From positions 1,612,001-1,676,000 of the forward strand of contig OY969802.1 in the NCBI GenBank assembly GCA_963703235.1: 64,000 nucleotides of DNA. Direction: 5' to 3'. How positions within the stretch are numbered: position 1 is the stretch's first letter; each line of letters starts with the position of its first letter. This DNA comes from VRUE01 sp963703235. Its GTDB lineage: Bacteria; Actinomycetota; Thermoleophilia; Solirubrobacterales; 70-9. The translations under genes and the position numbers were made by a program. A model generated the notes under the pieces. It searched no databases and was not told the origin of the DNA. It worked only from the letters and a program-made list of their open reading frames with translations. Positions 59,162 through 64,000 of this stretch are shown here, in pieces.

Positions 59162-60750
59162 ACCGGCATCACCCCGTGCCGTTTCTTCGGCTTCTCGACG
59201 TGTTTGTCTTTCGCCATCCGCAGCGCCTTGACGATCGTCGGCCGCGTCTCGCGCGGGTCGATGATGTCGTCGATGACCGCGTTGCCGGCGGCGATGTAGG
59301 GGTCGATCTGCTCACGGACCGCGTTCAGCATCGCCTCGCGGGTCGCCTCCGGATCGTCGGAGGCCTCGATCGCCGAGCGGCCGATGATGTTGACCGCTCC
59401 CTCGGCGCCCATCACCGAGATCTCGGCCCCGGGCCAGGCGACGATCAGGTCGGGCTCATACGCCTTGCCGCACATCACGTAGTAGCCGGCGCCGTAGGCC
59501 TTGCGGACGATCACGGTGATCTTCGGCACGGTGGCGCGGCTGACCGCGTAGAGCATCTTCGCCCCGTGGCGAATGATCCCCGCGTGCTCGACTTTGGCGC
59601 CGACCATGAAGCCGGGCACGTCCTGGAGGAAGACGAGCGGCACGTTGAAGGCGTCGCAGAGGTTGATGAAGCGGGCCGCCTTGTCGGCCGAGTCGTTGTC
59701 GAGGATGCCGGCCAGCTGCTTGGGCTGGTTGGCGACGATCCCGACCGGCTGGCCGCCGAAGCGGGCGAAGCAGGTGATCAGCGTCTTGGCGAACTTCGGC
59801 TTGATGTCGAACCACTCGCCGTCGTCGACGATCTCGCCGATGACGTCGTACATGTCGTAGGGCTGGCGCGAGGACTCGGGGACGATCTCCAGCAGCTTCT
59901 CCGAGGTGCGGTCGTCGGGATCGGCCGTCTCGACGATCGGCGGCTTCTGCTCGCAGTTGGCCGGAAAGTAGGAGAGGTACTGCTTGACCTTTTCGATGCA
60001 CTCGGGGTCGTCCTTGACCTCGAGGTCCCCCACCCCCGATTTGCGGCAGTGGACCTTGGCGCCGCCCAGCTCCTCCATCGAGATGTCCTCGCCGGTGACG
60101 GCTTTGGTCAGGTGCGGCCCGGCAAGCGCCATCGCGCCCTGACCGGAGACCATCGGTACGAAGTCGGAGAGGGCGGGGATGTAGGCGGTGCCGGCCGCGC
60201 AGGGGCCCATCATCGCCGCGACCATCGGGATCACGCCCGACATTTCGACCTCCTCGCGGAAGAGGTGGCCGGAGCCGGCGAAGAGCGAGCCGGACGCCTC
60301 CTGGATGCGGGCGCCGGCCGAGTCGAGCAGCCAGACGAACGGCATTCGCTTGGAGAGCGCCATCTCGCGCAGGCGGGTCACCTTCAGCTCCCCGGTCATC
60401 CCCATCGAGCCGGCCATCACGGTGAAGTCGTAGGCGGCGATGCAGGTGGGCCTCCCGTCGACATCGCCCCAGCCGGTGATGACGCCGTCGGCCGGCGCCT
60501 CCACGCCCTCCATCGCCCGCTGGGCGAAGTGGGGGCGGCCGTGGATTCCCATCTCGACGAAGGTCCCCTCGTCGACCAGCAGGTCGATTCGCTCGCGCGC
60601 GGTCAGCTTGCCGCGCTCGTGCTGTTTGGCGATCTTCTCCTCGCCGCCGCCCAGCTTCACCTTCTGGCGCCGCTCGTGCAGCTGCTCGGTCAGCTCGTCC
60701 AGCGGGGCCGTGCCGGGCAGCAAATTCTTCTCTTGCTCTTCGGTCGCCAT
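59158..60750 (-). CDS. Acyl-CoA carboxylase, carboxyltransferase (beta) subunit
   Basis: 530 residues from ATG at 60750, with AAGGTAGGA upstream. HERGKLTARERIDLLVDEGTFVE opens the N-terminal half; FVWLLDSAGARIQEASGSLFAGSGHLF and GPCAAGTAYIPALSDFVPMV form one active-site half, and IRHGAKMLYAVSRATVPKITVIVRKAYGAGYYVMCGKAY the other. The GYYVMCGKAY segment does not match the propionyl (GAYDVM) or acetyl type cleanly, so substrate is open. No biotin carboxylase subunit is in the window. It is coupled to BKACE and follows enoyl-CoA hydratase by two bases. Confidence 0.92.
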   Translation of the reverse strand: MATEEQEKNLLPGTAPLDELTEQLHERRQKVKLGGGEEKIAKQHERGKLTARERIDLLVDEGTFVEMGIHGRPHFAQRAMEGVEAPADGVITGWGDVDGRPTCIAAYDFTVMAGSMGMTGELKVTRLREMALSKRMPFVWLLDSAGARIQEASGSLFAGSGHLFREEVEMSGVIPMVAAMMGPCAAGTAYIPALSDFVPMVSGQGAMALAGPHLTKAVTGEDISMEELGGAKVHCRKSGVGDLEVKDDPECIEKVKQYLSYFPANCEQKPPIVETADPDDRTSEKLLEIVPESSRQPYDMYDVIGEIVDDGEWFDIKPKFAKTLITCFARFGGQPVGIVANQPKQLAGILDNDSADKAARFINLCDAFNVPLVFLQDVPGFMVGAKVEHAGIIRHGAKMLYAVSRATVPKITVIVRKAYGAGYYVMCGKAYEPDLIVAWPGAEISVMGAEGAVNIIGRSAIEASDDPEATREAMLNAVREQIDPYIAAGNAVIDDIIDPRETRPTIVKALRMAKDKHVEKPKKRHGVMPV

Positions 60751-60752
60751 TC

Positions 60753-61556
60753 CTACCTTCCCTTCCACTGCGGCTCACGCTTCTCGAAGAAGGCGCTGAC
60801 GCCCTCGACTATGTCCTCGGTCGAGAAGGTCAGCGAGAGCTGCGAGCGCAGGTACTCGAGCGCGTCGTCGACCGCCATGTCCTGCTGGCGGTACATCGCA
60901 TCGTGGCCGAGCCGCATCAGCACCGGACTCTTCGAGGCGAGCTTGGTCGCCCACTCGGCGACCGCGGCGTCGAACTCGGCCGCCGGCACGACCCTGTTGG
61001 CCAGCCCGTACTCGACCGCCTGCTCGGCGCTCAGCCGCTCGCCCAGCAGCATCATCTCGTTGACCTTCTTGCGCGGGACGTTGCGGTAGATGATCGCCAT
61101 GATCATGTAGGGGAAGGCGCCGACGTTGATCTCCGGCGTGCCGAAGGTGGCCCCCTCTTTTGCGATCAGCAGGTCGCAGGAGAGGGCCAGGCCCATGCCG
61201 CCCGCCAGCACGTGGCCGTTGGCGGCGCAGAGCGAGGGCTTGCCGAGCCGCGGCATCAGCCTGAAGAACTCCAGGAAGAGGTCGGTGGCGAAGTGTTTGG
61301 CGACCAGCGGCACATCGGCCGCGAAGCCACCCAGATCGGCGCCCGCGCAGAAGACCTTGTCGCCGGCCCCGGTGAGGACGACGGCGCGCGCGTCCCCGTC
61401 GTCGCGGGCGCGCTTCATCGCATCGACCAGCTCGGCCAGCATCTGGCCGGAGAGCATGTTGCGCTTCTCCGGGTTGTTCAGGGTCACCGTGGCGACCCCC
61501 TCGGCGACCTCGTACTTGACGACCTCGTAGCTCCCTCCGCTCACGCGGGGGACCAT
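60753..61556 (-). CDS. Enoyl-CoA hydratase/isomerase family protein
   Basis: 267 residues from ATG at 61556 with GGAG six bases before; a GTG four codons on is the alternative. VTLNNPEKRNMLSGQMLAELVDAM, KVFCAGADLGGFA and CAANGHVLAGGMGLALSCDLLIAKEGATFGTPEINVGAFPYM form the crotonase active site. It heads the minus-strand unit with the carboxylase and BKACE genes. This order suggests a branched-chain or related acyl-CoA breakdown route. Confidence 0.9.
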   Translation of the reverse strand: MVPRVSGGSYEVVKYEVAEGVATVTLNNPEKRNMLSGQMLAELVDAMKRARDDGDARAVVLTGAGDKVFCAGADLGGFAADVPLVAKHFATDLFLEFFRLMPRLGKPSLCAANGHVLAGGMGLALSCDLLIAKEGATFGTPEINVGAFPYMIMAIIYRNVPRKKVNEMMLLGERLSAEQAVEYGLANRVVPAAEFDAAVAEWATKLASKSPVLMRLGHDAMYRQQDMAVDDALEYLRSQLSLTFSTEDIVEGVSAFFEKREPQWKGR

Positions 61557-61572
61557 AGCCGACTCCGTTGAA

Positions 61573-61588
61573 AGTAGGAAGTGCTACT
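61573..61588. promoter_or_regulatory. Possible operator in the divergent catabolic promoter region
   Basis: AGTAG and CTACT flank six bases. The left half overlaps TACTTT on the minus strand, a plausible -10 for the enoyl-CoA hydratase unit. A regulator such as the MerR or TetR protein of this region could bind here; the match is short. Confidence 0.3.
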
Positions 61589-61652
61589 GTCCGCCCCAGC
61601 TTCTAGGCGGCGGGCGCCGCCAACCGGATCAGCGACCCGAGGAGAGATACCA

Positions 61653-62870
61653 GTGGCGACCGCGACGACCAACGGCTCCAAAGTCATCAAGCCCGACCAC
61701 GCAGCCGAGCGCAAGCACATGATCTTCACGCAGGAGCACGAAGACCTGCGCGAGTCGATGGAGGCGTGGGTGAAAAAGGAGCTGTACCCGCACCGCAACG
61801 AGTGGGAGGAGTCGACCTGGCCGCGCGAGATCATGAAGCGCGCTGGCGACCTCGGCTTCCTCGGCCTCTGCTTCCCCGAGGAGTACGGCGGCCAGGGCGG
61901 CGACTACTACTACTCGATGGTTCGCTCGGAGTGCATGAGCTACTCCGGCTCGGGCGGGCTCAACATGGGCTTCGTCGTCCACACCGACATGGTGCTGCCG
62001 CCGATCGAGATGCTCGGCACCGAGGAGCTGAAGCAGCGCTATCTGCCGCCGGCGATCCGCGGCGAGAAAATCGGCTGCCTGGGGATCACCGAGCCGGAGG
62101 CCGGCTCGGATGTCGCCGGCATCCGCACCAAGGCGATCCGCGACGGCGACGAATTCGTCGTCAACGGCTCGAAGACGTTCATCACCAACGGCGCCCGCGC
62201 CGACTTCATCGTCCTCGTCGTCAAGACCGACCCGGACAAAGCTCATGACGGGATGAGCCTGCTGGTCGTCGACCTCCGCGACGAGAACGGCGAGACGGTG
62301 CCCGGCTTCAGCGTCTCGCGCAAGCTCGAGAAGATGGGCATGCACTCCTCCGACACCGCCGAACTCGCCTTCGAGGACGTCCGGGTCCCGGTCTCCAACC
62401 TGCTCGGCGAGGAAGGCAAGGGCTTCTACCACATCGCCTGGGAGCTGCAGAGCGAGCGGATGGTCGCCTGCGCCGGCGCCGTCGCCGGGGCGCAGCGGAT
62501 GTTCGACCGCACCATCGAGTACGCCAAGGAGCGCAAGGCCTTCGGCCGCTCGATCGGCAACTTCCAGGTGATCCGCCACAAGTTCGCCGAGATGGCGACC
62601 AAGATCGAGGCGGCGCGCCAGTTCACCTACGCGACCGCCTGGCGCTACGCCAACGGCGAGTACCCGGTCCGCGAGATATCCGAGTGCAAGCTCTACACCT
62701 CGCGGATCGCCTGCGAGGTCGCCGACGAGTGCATCCAGATCCACGGCGGCTACGGCTACATGAAGGAGTACGAGATCGAGCGCGCCTACCGCGACGTTCG
62801 CCTCAACCGGATCGGCGCCGGCACCGACGAGATCATGCTCGAGGTGATCGGCCGCAGCTACGGGCTGTAG
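61653..62870 (+). CDS. Acyl-CoA dehydrogenase
   Basis: 405 residues from GTG at 61653, with GAGGAGAGA seven bases before. LGFLGLCFPEEYGGQGGDYYY, LGITEPEAGSDVAGI, FVVNGSKTFITNGARADFIVLV, ERKAFGRSIGNFQVIRHKFAEMATKIEAAR and IQIHGGYGYMKEYEIERAYRDVRLNRIGAGTDEIM are the FAD and substrate motifs in order, the last containing the likely catalytic Glu. The first ring of motifs fits isovaleryl/short-branched-chain members, but the substrate is not fixed by sequence alone. Confidence 0.93.
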   Translation: MATATTNGSKVIKPDHAAERKHMIFTQEHEDLRESMEAWVKKELYPHRNEWEESTWPREIMKRAGDLGFLGLCFPEEYGGQGGDYYYSMVRSECMSYSGSGGLNMGFVVHTDMVLPPIEMLGTEELKQRYLPPAIRGEKIGCLGITEPEAGSDVAGIRTKAIRDGDEFVVNGSKTFITNGARADFIVLVVKTDPDKAHDGMSLLVVDLRDENGETVPGFSVSRKLEKMGMHSSDTAELAFEDVRVPVSNLLGEEGKGFYHIAWELQSERMVACAGAVAGAQRMFDRTIEYAKERKAFGRSIGNFQVIRHKFAEMATKIEAARQFTYATAWRYANGEYPVREISECKLYTSRIACEVADECIQIHGGYGYMKEYEIERAYRDVRLNRIGAGTDEIMLEVIGRSYGL

Positions 62871-62886
62871 CCGACTGGCCGTCTCG

Positions 62887-63339
62887 ATGTCGCACGTCGA
62901 TCACGTCCGCTCCTACTACGAGGCGCTCAACGGCGGCGACGCCGCGGCGGTCGCCGCCCACTTCAGCGACGACGCCGTCCACTACTACACGCGGCTGGGG
63001 CCGCACGAGGGCGCCGAGACGATCGGCCGCTACGCGGCGCTGGGAGTCGAGAGCATCGACGCCCAGTGGTACATCGAGAACGCGATCGAGCAGGGCGAGG
63101 AGGTCGCGATCGAGTGGACCATGACCTGGCGCGCCCCGGACTCGGGCGAGAAGCGCCTCGACCGCGGCACCGAGTGGTTCCTGATCCGCGACGGCAAGAT
63201 CGCCGAGGTGCGCGCGTACCACCACGGCGGCAAGAAGAATCCCCAGGGCGACCTGCTCGGCTTCGACCACGAGGGTCGCGGCTACACGATGCTCGCGGAC
63301 TGGACCGCCCCATCGGGAGCCGGTGAGAGCCGCTCGTGA
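62887..63339 (+). CDS. SnoaL-like / NTF2-fold protein
   Basis: 150 residues. HVRSYYEALNGGDAAAVAAHFSDDAVHYYTRLGPHEGAETIGRYAALG, VAIEWTMTWRAP and RGTEWFLIRDGKIAEVRAYHH are typical of the SnoaL-like cone fold, which includes cyclases, isomerases and hydratases. Asp and His residues line the likely pocket. It sits between two acyl-CoA dehydrogenases with a GTGA overlap to the next, so action on an acyl-CoA or related intermediate is likely. Confidence 0.82.
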   Translation: MSHVDHVRSYYEALNGGDAAAVAAHFSDDAVHYYTRLGPHEGAETIGRYAALGVESIDAQWYIENAIEQGEEVAIEWTMTWRAPDSGEKRLDRGTEWFLIRDGKIAEVRAYHHGGKKNPQGDLLGFDHEGRGYTMLADWTAPSGAGESRS

Positions 63340-64000
63340 CGGTCGTCAAGGACACCGGCGTTCGCGCCACGCCCCCGCCCTTCGGCGAGGAGCACGAAGA
63401 GCTGCGCGAGACGGTGCGGCCCTTCGTCGCCAAGGAGATCGCGCCCAACGTCGACGAGTGGGAGGAGGCGCGCGAATTCCCCCGCGAGCTGTACGGGCGC
63501 TGCGCCGAGCTCGGATTCCTCGGGCTGAAGTTCCCGGAGGAGTACGGCGGCCAGGGCGGCACCCACCTGCATGACGCGGTCTGGGTCGAGGAGCTGGCCC
63601 GCTCCGGTGGCTCCGGCGGCGTCGCCGCCGGGCTCAACGCCCACACCTCGATCGCGATGCCGCCGATCTTCAACTTCGGCACCAAGGAGCAGAAGCAGCG
63701 CTGGCTGGTGCCGGGCATCGCCGGCGAGAAGATCGGCGCCCTGGGGATCACCGAGCCGGGCGCCGGCTCCGACGTCGCCGGCATCACCACCTTCGCCAAG
63801 CGAGTCGACGGCGGCTACGTCGTCAACGGCTCCAAGACCTTCATCACCAACGGCGTTCGCGCCGACTTCCTCGTCTGCGCCTGCAAGACGACCCAGGAGG
63901 GCGGCCACCACGGCATCTCCTTCCTCGTCCTGGAGCGCGATATGCCCGGCTACGAGGTGGCGCAGAAGCTGGAGAAGCTCGGCTGGCACTCATCCGACAC
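63336..64000 (+). CDS. Acyl-CoA dehydrogenase, 5' part (runs off the window)
   Basis: The first 221 residues are visible from GTG at 63336, which overlaps the SnoaL-like stop. LGFLGLKFPEEYGGQGGTHLHD, LGITEPGAGSDVAGI, YVVNGSKTFITNGVRADFLVC and LGWHSSDT match the first two domains of the family and closely parallel the other acyl-CoA dehydrogenase 500 bases upstream. The two are likely an old duplication or a pair acting on successive substrates. The C-terminal domain with the catalytic base is outside the window. Confidence 0.92.
   Translation, partial: MTVVKDTGVRATPPPFGEEHEELRETVRPFVAKEIAPNVDEWEEAREFPRELYGRCAELGFLGLKFPEEYGGQGGTHLHDAVWVEELARSGGSGGVAAGLNAHTSIAMPPIFNFGTKEQKQRWLVPGIAGEKIGALGITEPGAGSDVAGITTFAKRVDGGYVVNGSKTFITNGVRADFLVCACKTTQEGGHHGISFLVLERDMPGYEVAQKLEKLGWHSSD

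Overview
The window is a GC-rich, gene-dense bacterial chromosome segment. Gene content suggests an actinomycete, probably Thermoleophilia/Solirubrobacterales. The pointers are an actinobacterial-type coproheme decarboxylase, a DUF3556 membrane protein, an FprA-type reductase, a BolA/Grx4/IscA set, HesB-like and DUF3618/holin-like small genes, and many genes whose start lies only 6-10 bases after a TAnnnT box (leaderless promoters). This placement is an inference from gene content. No prophage, integrase, transposase or CRISPR array was seen. One tRNA (Gln, TTG) is present.

Layout. 1-1600: end of a staphylococcal-nuclease-like gene and three small or hypothetical genes. 1.6-10.5 kb (minus strand): a GT-C-type membrane glycosyltransferase, ftsB/divIC-like, eno, a SurA/parvulin-like foldase and mfd. 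10.5-12.9 kb (plus): a coupled trio of FAH-family hydrolase, membrane protein and NodB-type deacetylase. 12.9-19.3 kb (minus): CrtI-like oxidoreductase, DUF3556 protein, epimerase, enoyl-CoA hydratase, pth and rplY. 19.3-21.7 kb: AarF/UbiB kinase and a membrane protein. 21.7-29.5 kb (minus): degenerate GDPD, prs-glmU, HdeD-like protein, a frameshifted HNH gene beside tRNA-Gln, and a PucR regulator. 29.5-35 kb (minus): DedA-PAP2 fusion, ispE, rsmA, tatD and an AbiEi-DUF559 protein. 35.1-38.7 kb: metH. 38.8-42.8 kb (minus): glycosyltransferase-flippase fusion and other membrane genes. 42.8-48.5 kb: chdC, a PAS/zinc-ribbon protein, an FprA-like reductase, bolA, grx4, a secreted protein, an IscA-type protein and degV; this reads as a heme / Fe-S / redox block. 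48.5-54 kb: small membrane genes, TetR + nitrilase, and a large cyclase-ATPase-TPR protein. 54-64 kb: SDR, epimerase, MerR and an acyl-CoA catabolic cluster (CaiB, BKACE, acyl-CoA carboxylase beta, enoyl-CoA hydratase, two acyl-CoA dehydrogenases, SnoaL-like).

The most unusual feature is a set of dispersed palindromic elements. Family A (six copies, about 112-137 nt) has a conserved core (GCTGGGTTTTTCGCC ... GCGAAAAACAGGACGCCGC) between outer arms that differ at each locus yet stay complementary. Two copies lie in frame inside the GT-C gene. Family B (two copies) starts at the stop codon of a gene. Family D (three copies, TTCCGGTG stems) includes two copies that bracket an AbiEi-DUF559 gene. 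Other long hairpins sit at convergent gene ends, often with the stop codon inside an arm. These elements, and the widespread leaderless starts, are the main points for follow-up.
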